A DNA stretch of 64,000 nt, from contig NZ_JAJQXA010000006.1 in the NCBI RefSeq assembly GCF_021245985.1, forward strand, positions 186,001 to 250,000, given 5' to 3'. Source of the DNA: Flavobacterium soyae (GTDB taxonomy: Bacteria; Bacteroidota; Bacteroidia; Flavobacteriales; Flavobacteriaceae). A program made the translations under genes and the position numbers. Positions 44,609 through 53,604 of this stretch are shown one piece after another; positions within the stretch are counted from its first letter, which is position 1; the number at the start of each line of letters is the position of its first letter. Under the pieces are notes generated by a model. That model searched no databases. It was not told the DNA's origin and saw only the letters and a program-made list of their open reading frames with translations.

Positions 44609-45694
44609 ATGAAAAAATTATTATTACTATCATTCGCGTTCTTATCTCTTGCATCTTGTTCAAGTGATGATGATAATACTCCAGAAGTTGAAATCCCAAC
44701 GGTTGGAGCAACTTTACAACCAGCAGTAGGTGGACCAAACCAACCAAACCAAGTTTATCTTGATTTAAGTTCTGAAGAATCTAAATCAGTAAATAGAGCT
44801 GCTTGGGATTTTGGATTTTCTACAGGTTCTGAATTTAGAGTAGTAATCAATGGGTCTGTTAAAATGGCGGTAAAAAAATTAGCAACTTCTGATATTACAT
44901 TACCTCAGGAAAGTGATTCTGATGTAGCAGTTGGGGCAGGAACTACAGCAGCATCAAATGGATATGTTGATAATCCAACTGGAGTTTTAGCAGGCGCAGG
45001 CGCAGGAATTGGAACTGCAATTGCAGAGATTTCTGCTACAGATGCAGACAATAAAGTTTATTTAGTAAATCTAGGATTTGCAGTTTCTACGACTCAACCT
45101 GCAATAGGTTCAGTTAGTGTAGATGGAGATGCAAGAGGATGGAAAAAAGTTAGAATTTTGAGAAGCGGAAATGGATATAAAATTCAATATGCTGATTTAG
45201 CTTCTGCTACTTTTACTGAAAAAGTTATTACTAAAGATGCTGATTTTAACTTCACATTTTTTAGTTTAACAACAGGAAATACAGTTTCTGTTGAGCCTCA
45301 AAAAGCAAAATGGGATTTAAATTTTACGGTATTTACTAACTATTTAAATGCAGGAACTGAAGTTACTTACGGATATTCTGATTTTATCACAACAAATGCA
45401 AAAGCTGGAACTCAAGCTTACCAAGTTTTAGTTGCTGATGGTGTTACTTATGCAGATTTTACAAAAGCTAAAGTTGTAGAAGCTAATTTTACAGTTTCTG
45501 CTACAGATCAAAGAATGATTGGTGCTAACTGGAGAAGTGGTGGTGGACCAAACACTTTGCCAAGTATCAGAACAGATCGTTTTTATGTTGTGAAGGATGC
45601 TGCTGGAAATTATTATAAAGTTAAATTCCTAGGAATGACAAATGCTGCAGGAGAAAGAGGATATCCAACTTTGGAATACGCTATCTTAAAATAA
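44609..45694 (+). CDS. hmuY: HmuY family heme-binding lipoprotein
   Basis: A 361-residue surface lipoprotein. The lipobox LASC (about 14-17) is followed by SSDDDNTPE, a strong surface-export signal. The mature domain matches the HmuY family: VYLDLSSEESKSVNRAAWDFGFSTG, WDLNFTVFTNYLNAG, and a C-terminal DRFYVVKDAAGNYYKVKFLGM. HmuY proteins capture heme outside the cell and hand it to an HmuR-type receptor, here encoded 19 nt upstream. At 361 residues it is longer than the classical Porphyromonas HmuY, so a two-part domain is possible. Its axial heme ligands are not assignable by eye. Confidence 0.88.
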   Translation: MKKLLLLSFAFLSLASCSSDDDNTPEVEIPTVGATLQPAVGGPNQPNQVYLDLSSEESKSVNRAAWDFGFSTGSEFRVVINGSVKMAVKKLATSDITLPQESDSDVAVGAGTTAASNGYVDNPTGVLAGAGAGIGTAIAEISATDADNKVYLVNLGFAVSTTQPAIGSVSVDGDARGWKKVRILRSGNGYKIQYADLASATFTEKVITKDADFNFTFFSLTTGNTVSVEPQKAKWDLNFTVFTNYLNAGTEVTYGYSDFITTNAKAGTQAYQVLVADGVTYADFTKAKVVEANFTVSATDQRMIGANWRSGGGPNTLPSIRTDRFYVVKDAAGNYYKVKFLGMTNAAGERGYPTLEYAILK

Positions 45695-45970
45695 TTCATA
45701 ATGAAGAATCTAAAAAATATAAAGATTATTTCATTCTAATTTTAGGATGCTTTAGCATCAAAAATTTAGTTAATCATTAGCTTTGTTTTTTTTATTTTTT
45801 TTTTTTTTTTGATTTAGAGGTTAGATTTATCTAACCTCTTTTTTTTATTTCTTTATTATTATAAATGAATGTTTAATTCTATCTTTGTCTGCATTTATAT
45901 ATTAAGAATTAACAGGAATTTTACATATTCTTTAATTTTTGTAGTTCTTTTCTTAAATTTAATTTATTAA
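45695..45970. other. Gap after hmuY with terminator and a 16-T run
   Basis: No gene is visible. A small hairpin (GATGC/GCATC near 45748-45761), a run of 16 T at 45795-45810, then the main terminator AGAGGTTAG/CTAACCTCT at 45816-45848. The promoter of the O-acetylation operon must lie in the remaining 120 nt but is not obvious. Confidence 0.6.
45816..45848 (+). terminator. Terminator of the hmuR-hmuY operon
   Basis: 9-bp stem AGAGGTTAG/CTAACCTCT followed by T8. Confidence 0.82.
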
Positions 45971-47452
45971 GTGAATACTAAGTCATATTTCTTTCAGTCT
46001 TTTGCAATCGTAGCATTAGCATTTGTTGCTTTTATTGGTTTTAAACAGATCTTACCAGATAAAATTTTTTCTGATAGTAAAATAGATTCCAAAAATGTAC
46101 TTATAGACAGCTTGCTTTTGGAATCGGTAGCTAAAGATTCATTGTCGCTAAAAAGTGACAGCATCGAAGAAAGCGAGCGTAGATTAGGCCAGCAGAAAAT
46201 TGTTTACGATGCCTCTGAAGGAATCGAATTTCCATCAGAAACCTTCGATAACTACAAAGGATATCAATACCTGATTTCCTTTTACGAAAAATTATATCAA
46301 CTGGAACAGAATCCGCAAAGGCATGTTAGAATTGCTTATTACGGAGATTCTATGACCGATGGAGATTTAATTGTTCAGGATGTGCGTAACAATTATCAGG
46401 ATCGTTTTGGCGGAAACGGAGTTGGTTTCGTATCCATAACTTCAGAATCTGCAGCCTCAAGAGGTTCGGTTAAAGCTACCTATTCTAAAAACTGGAAAAC
46501 ACAATCGTACCTAAATGTAAAAAGACCGGCAAGCCCTTTTGGTGTAAACGGGCATGTGTTTTTTGCAAATGATCAGACAAACCCAACCTGGGTTCAATAT
46601 GAAGCTGGGCTTCCAAAGCATACAACTACTTTAGATAATCCAACCTTATTTTACGGAAGATCGTCTAAAAGAGGAAACGTAAATTTCATTATCGGAAAAG
46701 ATACATTGAAAAAAAGCCTTTCTCCAAACAACTTGGTAAATACCTTAAAAGTTACTTCGGGAAGTATAAAAGCTTTCAAAGCTAACTTTATTCATGCCGA
46801 TTCAATCCCGATTTACGGATTTAATTTTGATAACGGCATTGGTGTTCACGTTGATAATTTCTCTCAAAGAGGAAATTCAGGACTGCCAATTTCTATGTTT
46901 GATGCCAGTGTAATGCAGGCTTTTGATAATAACCTCAAATACGATTTAATTGTACTTCATTACGGAACTAACGTTTTGAATTACGGAACCAAAAACTATT
47001 TCTGGTATGAAAAAGGAATGACAAAAACTGTAAACAAAATAAAAGAATCATTTCCGGGAGTCTCTATTTTAATTGTTTCAACAGCAGATAAATCGACTAA
47101 ATACGATTTAGAAATGAAAACAGATTCAGCAGTTGTTCCATTAATGAAAGCACAGAAAAAATACGCTTTAGAAACCGAATCTGGATTTGTGAATTTATAT
47201 ACCTTGATGGGCGGTGACGGATCGATGGTAAAATGGGTTGATGAATCTCCGGCAAAAGCCAATAAAGATTATACACACTTTAACCAAAGAGGCGCAAGAG
47301 CAATTGGTAATTTGTTATACAGTCAGTTAAATAACGGATACGAGCAGTATAAAATTTTACGTCAAAAACGTGAAACAAGCGTTAGACCTAAAGCGATTAG
47401 AAAACCCAAAGCAGATTCCGTCTCTGTAGAAAAAGATAGCGTAAATGAATAA
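45971..47452 (+). CDS. SGNH/GDSL-family envelope protein, first gene of O-acetylation operon
   Basis: A 493-residue protein with one N-terminal membrane segment (about residues 8-26) and a large extracytoplasmic part, starting at GTG. The SGNH blocks are visible: YYGDSMTDGD with the nucleophile Ser127, LHYGTNVLNYG (329-339) and the Asp-His pair in NKDYTHFNQRG (433/436). Residues 150-330 between blocks I and III form an inserted beta-rich region (YGRSSKRGNVNFIIG). By analogy to AlgJ/AlgX or PatB partners of MBOAT proteins, it likely transfers acetyl groups to an envelope polymer. It overlaps the second SGNH gene by 8 nt. The acceptor is not known. Confidence 0.85.
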   Translation: MNTKSYFFQSFAIVALAFVAFIGFKQILPDKIFSDSKIDSKNVLIDSLLLESVAKDSLSLKSDSIEESERRLGQQKIVYDASEGIEFPSETFDNYKGYQYLISFYEKLYQLEQNPQRHVRIAYYGDSMTDGDLIVQDVRNNYQDRFGGNGVGFVSITSESAASRGSVKATYSKNWKTQSYLNVKRPASPFGVNGHVFFANDQTNPTWVQYEAGLPKHTTTLDNPTLFYGRSSKRGNVNFIIGKDTLKKSLSPNNLVNTLKVTSGSIKAFKANFIHADSIPIYGFNFDNGIGVHVDNFSQRGNSGLPISMFDASVMQAFDNNLKYDLIVLHYGTNVLNYGTKNYFWYEKGMTKTVNKIKESFPGVSILIVSTADKSTKYDLEMKTDSAVVPLMKAQKKYALETESGFVNLYTLMGGDGSMVKWVDESPAKANKDYTHFNQRGARAIGNLLYSQLNNGYEQYKILRQKRETSVRPKAIRKPKADSVSVEKDSVNE

Positions 47453-48863
47453 ACTTATTATTTTCTTTTGTTGTCTATTTTTCTCAACAAATGATAAACC
47501 GCAAAATCCAGTCTCACCTCCAATAACTAAAAATATGGTTAGTAAAGTCGATTCAACAACTGTTGAATCTTTCAACGGAAATAATATTTATAATGCGAAA
47601 GTTTTAGAAAGTTTTTTTAAGAAATTAAAAGACAATGAAAGCAACAATAATCAAAAAATAAATATTGTTCATATTGGAGATTCTCACATTCAGGGAGATT
47701 TAATGACCAATGAAATCAGGAAAAATCTGCAAAGAAAATTCGGTAATGCCGGCCGCGGATTAGTTTTTCCGTATCAACTGGCTAAAACAAACGGATCATA
47801 TAACGAGCGTTTTCGCTGCAACAGAGTTTGGGAAACATATCGAAACATTTATCCGGTTAGAAATTATCCTGTTGGTTTAAGCGGTATCGGACTTTGGAGA
47901 GATTCTGGCGGATTTGTTTTAGAACTGAATATTAAAGATCCGTCGTATAAGTTTAATTCAATAAAAATAATAACTCCCAAAAATGAAGATATGTTTGATT
48001 TGTCAACAGCATCTCAAACAAAATTTATTGAAACAGCAGAACCTAAAATAATTAAGCATAAAATTAAAAAAGGAGAAGCCATCTCTGTAATTGCTGATAA
48101 ATATAATGTTTCAATTGCTGAGATAAAAAGAGCGAATTCGCTAAAATCAAATAACATTCGTGCAGGAAGAATATTGAAAATTCCAACAAACGAAACGCAG
48201 TCAAGAAATATAAAAACATCTGAATATGTTTCTTTAAACATGGAATCTGACTCGTATTCGCACTATTATAATTCAGAAAAAGCTTTAGATAAAATTTATT
48301 TGATTCCGAATAAAAAAGCTTCAAAATTTGAACTAAACGGAATTGTTTTAGAAAAAGACTCACCGGGATTAATCTACAGCGGCATTGGAGTAAACGGAGC
48401 AAAATATTCAGATTATAATAAATATCCGTTGTTTTTTGAGCAGTTAAAAGCTTTACATCCGGATATGCTGGTGTTTTCTCTCGGAACAAATGAAAGTTAC
48501 GAGAAATTAGAATCGGGAAATTATATAAAGCAATTAAGAGAGTTTATAAGCAATATAAAAGCGCAGAATATAAATGTTCCGATAATTGTAATGACGCCGC
48601 CGCCATCGCTGCTTAGAAAAAGACCAAATACATTCATTCAAAATTACACAAAACAAATTATCGAGATCGCGCAGACAGATGGTTTTGCAGTTTGGGATTT
48701 ATACGATGAATTTGGAGGAATGGAAGGAATTCGAAATCTAAAATCGGCAAAATTAATTGGCCCGGATTGGGTTCATTATTCTAAAAAAGGATACGAAAAA
48801 CAAGGGAATTTGTTTTCAGAGGCATTTTTAAAAGCATACGATAATTTTAAATTAAAGAAGTAA
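47445..48863 (+). CDS. SGNH-family protein with embedded LysM domain
   Basis: A 472-residue exported protein (hydrophobic N-terminus MNKLIIFFCCLFF). SGNH block I is VHIGDSHIQGD with Ser80, block III SLGTNESYE (345-353), and the catalytic Asp/His are in PDWVHYSKKGY (441/444). Between them, at about 203-248, sits a complete LysM domain (IKHKIKKGEAISVIADKYNV, then IKRANSLKSNNIRAGRILKIP). LysM binds N-acetylglucosamine polymers, above all peptidoglycan, so the acceptor of this acyltransferase or esterase is probably the cell wall. It overlaps the preceding SGNH gene by 8 nt and ends 1 nt before the MBOAT gene. The domain split is read by eye. Confidence 0.87.
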   Translation: MNKLIIFFCCLFFSTNDKPQNPVSPPITKNMVSKVDSTTVESFNGNNIYNAKVLESFFKKLKDNESNNNQKINIVHIGDSHIQGDLMTNEIRKNLQRKFGNAGRGLVFPYQLAKTNGSYNERFRCNRVWETYRNIYPVRNYPVGLSGIGLWRDSGGFVLELNIKDPSYKFNSIKIITPKNEDMFDLSTASQTKFIETAEPKIIKHKIKKGEAISVIADKYNVSIAEIKRANSLKSNNIRAGRILKIPTNETQSRNIKTSEYVSLNMESDSYSHYYNSEKALDKIYLIPNKKASKFELNGIVLEKDSPGLIYSGIGVNGAKYSDYNKYPLFFEQLKALHPDMLVFSLGTNESYEKLESGNYIKQLREFISNIKAQNINVPIIVMTPPPSLLRKRPNTFIQNYTKQIIEIAQTDGFAVWDLYDEFGGMEGIRNLKSAKLIGPDWVHYSKKGYEKQGNLFSEAFLKAYDNFKLKK

Positions 48864-48864
48864 G

Positions 48865-50547
48865 TTGATAACAATAGATAACATCAATAATTGGTTCATT
48901 CAAGATTTTGGTGCAATTACAATAGAACAAGTTAAAAGCTGGTTTATTTATAATCCAGACGAAAAACTATTATTTAATACAGGTTTATTCTTAGGATTAT
49001 TTCTGGTTTTTTATTTTGTGTACGGCTTTTTACGCAAAACATTTTATTTAAGATTAACGTACGTTATTCTCTTCTCGCTTTTCTTTTATTACAAGTCAAG
49101 CGGAATTTACTTTTTACTGTTACTACTTTCTTCAGTTGTAGATTATGGCTTGAGCCAGATTATCTATAAAGAAACAAAAGTCGCTGCCAAGAAAATATAT
49201 CTTGTAATTAGTGTAATCCTGAATTTGGGATTATTAGGATATTTCAAATACATGAATTTTATGATTGGAACATACAACGATATGTTCAATGGACATTTTA
49301 AATTTCATGATATTTTTCTTCCAGTCGGGATTTCGTTCTACACTTTTCAATCGATGAGTTACATTATCGAAATTTATCGTGAAGAAATTAAACCTACTAA
49401 AAATTACATTGAATATTTGTTTTTTGTTTCGTTTTTTCCGCAGTTAGTTGCCGGACCAATCGTGCGTGCAAAAGATTTTTTACCGCAGATTTACCAAAAA
49501 TTAAACTTGACAAAACAAGATGTAAACAACGCCTTGTTTTTGATTATTGGCGGATTAATTAAGAAAACAGTAATTTCAAATTACATTTCAGTAAACTTTG
49601 TTGACCGTGTTTTTGATACGCCATTGACTTATACTTCGTTCGAAAATTTAATGGCCTCTTACGGATATGCCATCCAGATTTATTGCGACTTTTCAGGATA
49701 TTCAGATATGGCAATTGGAATCGCTTTGTTGCTAGGATTCAAATTACCAGCCAACTTTAGAACGCCATATAAATCAACCTCGATTACCGATTTTTGGAGA
49801 AGATGGCACATTTCACTTTCGACCTGGTTAAAAGATTTCTTATACATTTCGATAGGAGGAAACAGAGAAGGTTCATTTGCCGGATTTTTATTCCCAAGTT
49901 TATTCTTCTTCGGATTATTGCTTTGGGGAATTACAAGTTACAATACCAGTATAATTCCGTTGATTGTTGCGTTTGGTTCCATTTTGCTTTTTTGTTTATC
50001 ATTTCTGTTTTCAAGTAAAAGAAAGCAAACCTTAGTAACCAATTTTAACCTTTTTACCACAATGCTTTTAGGCGGATTGTGGCACGGAGCCGGAGCGCAA
50101 TTTATAGTTTGGGGAGCTTTACATGGATTAGCTTTAGCGGTTCACAAAATTTTCCTTGAATTCTTTCCTTCTAAAAAAGATGGGAAAAGTAATTTCTTAT
50201 GGAGATTCTTTTCAATCTTAATAACATTCCATTTTGTAGTTTTCTGCTGGATTTTCTTTCGTGCAAGAGATTTCGAAACAGCCTTGCAGGTAATAAATAA
50301 TATTGGTCAGTTAACTTTCGAGCCGCAAAACTGGAAAGCCATAGTTTTAGGATATAAAAATGTGTTCCTATTAATGTTATTCGGATATGTTTGGCATTTC
50401 TTACCAGAAGTTATCACAGACAAAATGAAATTGGTTTTTGATAATACACCATTACTAATAAAAGCAATAATTCTGGGCTTCGTTTACTGGATCGTTTACG
50501 CAACAGCAGTAGCCGGCTCACAACCGTTTATCTATTTCCAATTTTAA
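48865..50547 (+). CDS. MBOAT family O-acyltransferase (AlgI/PatA-like)
   Basis: A 560-residue multi-spanning inner-membrane protein, starting at TTG one nucleotide after the second SGNH gene. MBOAT motifs: FPQLVAGPIVRAKDFLPQ (191-208), DFWRRWHISLSTWLKDFLYI (309-328) and LLGGLWHGAGAQFIVWGALHG (401-421) with catalytic His407 and second His420. It is expected to pass acetyl groups across the membrane to the two SGNH partners. Compared with AlgI, about 55 extra residues (about 340-396, two hydrophobic stretches) separate the DFLYI and WHGA motifs, which explains the extra length. This may add a membrane hairpin; I could not check it against relatives. Confidence 0.92.
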   Translation: MITIDNINNWFIQDFGAITIEQVKSWFIYNPDEKLLFNTGLFLGLFLVFYFVYGFLRKTFYLRLTYVILFSLFFYYKSSGIYFLLLLLSSVVDYGLSQIIYKETKVAAKKIYLVISVILNLGLLGYFKYMNFMIGTYNDMFNGHFKFHDIFLPVGISFYTFQSMSYIIEIYREEIKPTKNYIEYLFFVSFFPQLVAGPIVRAKDFLPQIYQKLNLTKQDVNNALFLIIGGLIKKTVISNYISVNFVDRVFDTPLTYTSFENLMASYGYAIQIYCDFSGYSDMAIGIALLLGFKLPANFRTPYKSTSITDFWRRWHISLSTWLKDFLYISIGGNREGSFAGFLFPSLFFFGLLLWGITSYNTSIIPLIVAFGSILLFCLSFLFSSKRKQTLVTNFNLFTTMLLGGLWHGAGAQFIVWGALHGLALAVHKIFLEFFPSKKDGKSNFLWRFFSILITFHFVVFCWIFFRARDFETALQVINNIGQLTFEPQNWKAIVLGYKNVFLLMLFGYVWHFLPEVITDKMKLVFDNTPLLIKAIILGFVYWIVYATAVAGSQPFIYFQF

Positions 50548-50831
50548 TTTAGAAGGTTCAGAGGAACAAAGTTACAAAGGCGCAAAGGTTTTTTCTTTTG
50601 CGCTTTTTTTTCTCGCAGATTTAGTAGATATAGCTGATTTTTTCATATTCTATCTAAAAAATAATCTGCCGATCTGCTAAATCTGCGAAAAAGAAAAAAT
50701 TGGTACCTTGACAAGAAAAAACAAAATAAACTTTGTGTCTTTGTGCCTTCGTGGCAAAAAATTGCACACAAATAAAAATTGCCTGAAATATCTAATTAGA
50801 TTATCTTTGCACTTCAAATAAAGAAAATAGT
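50548..50831. other. Gap with terminator and dispersed word repeats
   Basis: No gene is visible. A hairpin GCGCAAA/TTTGCGC (50580-50603) with T8 ends the O-acetylation operon; its left side is part of the word repeat GGTTCAGAGGAACAAAG. A second block has AATCTGCTAAATCTGCG-type words (50660-50700), and a third CTTTGTGTCTTTGTGCC. ATCTTTGC at 50804-50811 may contain the ffh -7 box (TTATCTTTG). Confidence 0.55.
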
Positions 50832-52184
50832 ATGTTTGATAATTTAAGTGAAAAGTTAGATAAAGCGTTCCATATATTAAAAGGACACGGTAAAATTACA
50901 GAAGTAAACGTTGCCGATACCTTAAAAGAAGTTCGTCGTGCCTTACTTGATGCCGACGTTAACTTTAAAATTGCTAAAGATTTTACAACCAAAGTAAAAG
51001 AAAAAGCAATTGGTCAGGACGTTTTAACAACGCTTCAGCCAGGACAATTATTGGTGAAGCTGGTAAAAGATGAGCTGACAGAATTAATGGGAGGTGATGT
51101 TGCCGGGGTTAATTTATCTGGAAATCCAAGCGTTATATTAATGTCTGGACTTCAAGGTTCTGGTAAAACTACTTTCTCAGGAAAATTAGCCAACTTCTTA
51201 AAAACGAAAAAAAATAAAAAACCACTTCTTGTAGCGTGTGATATCTACCGTCCTGCGGCGATCAATCAGCTTCACGTTGTTGGAGATCAAATAGGTGTTG
51301 AGGTTTACTCAGAACCAGAAAATAAAAATCCTGTAGAGATTGCTCAAAACGCAATCAAACACGCAAAAGCAAACGGATTCAATGTAGTTATTGTCGATAC
51401 TGCAGGACGTTTAGCAGTCGATCAGGAAATGATGGACGAAATTGCGCGTGTACACAAAGCAATTCAGCCTCAGGAAACATTGTTCGTTGTCGACTCTATG
51501 ACAGGACAAGACGCTGTAAACACAGCAAAAGCTTTTAACGATATCCTGAATTTTGATGGAGTTATCTTAACGAAATTAGATGGTGATACTCGTGGTGGAG
51601 CAGCAATCTCGATCAAATCGGTTGTAAACAAACCAATCAAATTTGTAGGTACAGGGGAGAAGATGGAAGCAATTGATGTTTTCTATCCAGATCGTATGGC
51701 TGAGCGTATTTTAGGTATGGGAGACGTTGTGTCGCTTGTAGAAAGAGCTCAGGAACAATTTGATGAAGAAGAAGCAAGAAAACTTCAAAAGAAAATCGCT
51801 AAAAACGAATTCGGTTTTGACGACTTCCTAACGCAGATTCAGCAAGTAAAGAAAATGGGTAATATGAAAGACTTGGTAGGAATGATACCAGGAGCTTCAA
51901 AAGCCATGAAAGATGTAGAAATAGAAGATGATGCTTTTAAACATATTGAAGCAATCATTCACTCCATGACACCAGGAGAAAGAAGCAAACCAGCCATTAT
52001 CGACGTAAAAAGAAAAGCCAGAATTGCAAAAGGTTCCGGAACGAAAGTCGAGCAGGTAAATCAGTTAATGAAGCAGTTTGACCAAATGAGCAAGATGATG
52101 AAGATGATGCAGGGGCCAGGCGGAAAAAACCTGATGAAAATGATGGGAGGCATGAAAGGAATGCCAGGAGGAATGCCGAGATAA
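50832..52184 (+). CDS. ffh: Signal recognition particle protein Ffh
   Basis: The GTPase that binds signal sequences and SRP RNA to target membrane proteins; cytoplasmic, 450 residues. The N domain (1-95) is followed by the G domain with G1 GLQGSGKT (106-113), IYRPAAINQL, DTAGRLAVD and TKLDGDTRGGAA, and from about residue 300 the M domain with GMGDVVSLVE and the Met-rich end QMSKMMKMMQGPGGKNLMKMM. All GTPase elements are intact. It is followed by folD after 139 nt with a terminator between. The SRP RNA gene is not in this window as far as I can see. Confidence 0.97.
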   Translation: MFDNLSEKLDKAFHILKGHGKITEVNVADTLKEVRRALLDADVNFKIAKDFTTKVKEKAIGQDVLTTLQPGQLLVKLVKDELTELMGGDVAGVNLSGNPSVILMSGLQGSGKTTFSGKLANFLKTKKNKKPLLVACDIYRPAAINQLHVVGDQIGVEVYSEPENKNPVEIAQNAIKHAKANGFNVVIVDTAGRLAVDQEMMDEIARVHKAIQPQETLFVVDSMTGQDAVNTAKAFNDILNFDGVILTKLDGDTRGGAAISIKSVVNKPIKFVGTGEKMEAIDVFYPDRMAERILGMGDVVSLVERAQEQFDEEEARKLQKKIAKNEFGFDDFLTQIQQVKKMGNMKDLVGMIPGASKAMKDVEIEDDAFKHIEAIIHSMTPGERSKPAIIDVKRKARIAKGSGTKVEQVNQLMKQFDQMSKMMKMMQGPGGKNLMKMMGGMKGMPGGMPR

Positions 52185-52191
52185 TAAAATT

Positions 52192-52245
52192 AAAAGTTTC
52201 AAGTTTCAGGTTTCAAGTTAAGAAGCCAAAACTTGAAACTTTTTT
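52192..52245 (+). terminator. Terminator after ffh
   Basis: 15-bp arms 52192-52206 and 52229-52243 (AAAAGTTTCAAGTTT and its complement) plus a T run. The arms are built from the GTTTCAAGTTTCAGG word, which also occurs just downstream (52274-52310) and near 61992-62022. Confidence 0.75.
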
Positions 52246-52323
52246 AATTACATAATATTTAAGTTTCACAAATAACGTGAAACCTGAAACTTGAAACAAA
52301 AAGATAAACCTGAAACAAAACAA

Positions 52324-53211
52324 ATGCAGCTACTAGACGGTAAAAAAACATCTAACGACATTAAAAACGAAATTGCAGCCGAAGTTCAATCCATAAAAGC
52401 AGCCGGAGGAAAAGTACCTCATTTAGCAGCCGTTTTAGTTGGAACAAACGGAGCAAGTTTAACTTACGTAGGAAGTAAAGTAAAATCATGCCAGGAAATC
52501 GGATTTGATTCAACTTTAGTAAGTCTGCCGGAAACAATTACCGAAGATGAACTGCTTGCTAAAATTAAAGAGTTAAATGAAGATGATAACCTAGACGGAT
52601 ATATCGTACAGCTCCCTTTACCGAAACATATCGACGAGCAAAAAATCCTATTAGCAATCGATCCTGATAAAGATGTAGATGGATTTCACCCGACTAACTT
52701 TGGAAGAATGGCACTTGAAATGGAAAGTTTTATTCCGGCAACACCATTTGGAATTATGGAATTGTTAGAACGCTACAAAGTAGAAACTTCAGGAAAACAT
52801 ACCGTAGTAATTGGAAGAAGCCACATCGTAGGCCGACCAATGAGTATTTTAATGAGCCGCAAAGGAAACCCGGGAGATTCGACAGTTACTCTAACTCACA
52901 GCCGTACTAAAGACTTAGCCGAGTTTACTAAAAATGCCGATATTATTATTACAGCTTTAGGAGTTCCGGAATTCTTAAAAGCTGATATGGTAAAAGAAGG
53001 AGTAACAATTATCGACGTTGGAATTACTCGCGTAGATGACGCATCAAACCCAAAAGGATACGTTATCAAAGGTGATGTTGATTTTGACGGAGTAAGTAAA
53101 AAAGCATCATTTATTACACCAGTTCCTGGTGGAGTAGGGCCAATGACAATTGCAATGCTGCTTAAAAATACACTTTTAGCACGTAAAATGAGAAGCCAGA
53201 AAAACAAGTAA
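52324..53211 (+). CDS. folD: Methylenetetrahydrofolate dehydrogenase / cyclohydrolase FolD
   Basis: Bifunctional cytoplasmic enzyme that oxidises 5,10-methylene-THF to methenyl-THF and hydrolyses it to 10-formyl-THF. The frame opens at a TTG (52291) inside a GAAACTTGAAAC word repeat, so I use the ATG at 52324 ([16 protein letters not shown]), giving 295 residues. Motifs: YVGSK (48-52, active-site Tyr and Lys), [20 protein letters not shown], the nucleotide-binding [10 protein letters not shown], and [11 protein letters not shown] near the C-terminus. All catalytic elements are intact. It has a standard terminator 22 nt downstream. Confidence 0.97.
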   Translation: MQLLDGKKTSNDIKNEIAAEVQSIKAAGGKVPHLAAVLVGTNGASLTYVGSKVKSCQEIGFDSTLVSLPETITEDELLAKIKELNEDDNLDGYIVQLPLPKHIDEQKILLAIDPDKDVDGFHPTNFGRMALEMESFIPATPFGIMELLERYKVETSGKHTVVIGRSHIVGRPMSILMSRKGNPGDSTVTLTHSRTKDLAEFTKNADIIITALGVPEFLKADMVKEGVTIIDVGITRVDDASNPKGYVIKGDVDFDGVSKKASFITPVPGGVGPMTIAMLLKNTLLARKMRSQKNK

Positions 53212-53604
53212 TTTGTTTCTAATATAATTTATAAAGCCTGTTCAATTTGAACAGGCTTTTTTGTACTATACAACTGAAAATTTTCTAACACATAGAAACA
53301 TAGATTTAAGTCTATAAAAGAATACAAAAGAGAAGCAAATTTCTCTCACATAGCTGGCTCTAACTATGTTTGCTTAGAAAAAATGAAATGCCTTTTTACA
53401 CTTATAATATCTATGTTTCTATGTGTTTAAAAACCATTTTAATATTTAATTAATACTTTAAAGTTTTGGTTCTTAAAAATAAAGGATACTTTTGCCACAC
53501 TTAAAAAACACTTCTCCAAATGGACGATTATTATTCGTTAGTATTAAATTAAAAGCAGCTTTTGAAATCTTTCAAAATGCTGCGCTAAACCCCTGTATTT
53601 TGAA
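53212..53604. other. folD-corA gap: terminator, long inverted repeat, corA leader
   Basis: The folD terminator at 53233-53262 (AAAGCCTGTTCAA and its complement) comes first. Next is a perfect 19-bp inverted repeat (53287-53305 with 53409-53427; words AACACATAGAAACATAGAT) enclosing a smaller ACATAG/CTATGT pair (53348-53369). A TACTTTTG -7 box (53487-53494, with TTTG at 53465) likely starts corA. Its leader folds GCAGCTTTTGAAA (53555-53567) onto 53570-53583 about 20 nt before the start codon. Confidence 0.6.

Noticed and set aside
45795..45810. 16-T run as a phase-variation tract
   Set aside because: It lies outside any coding frame and about 160 nt from the next start, before a terminator; no promoter spacer is seen that it would change.
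48064..48489. 141-residue minus-strand ORF inside the LysM-SGNH gene
   Set aside because: Longest of the shadows, but it is fully inside a well-supported gene and shows no domain or start signal.
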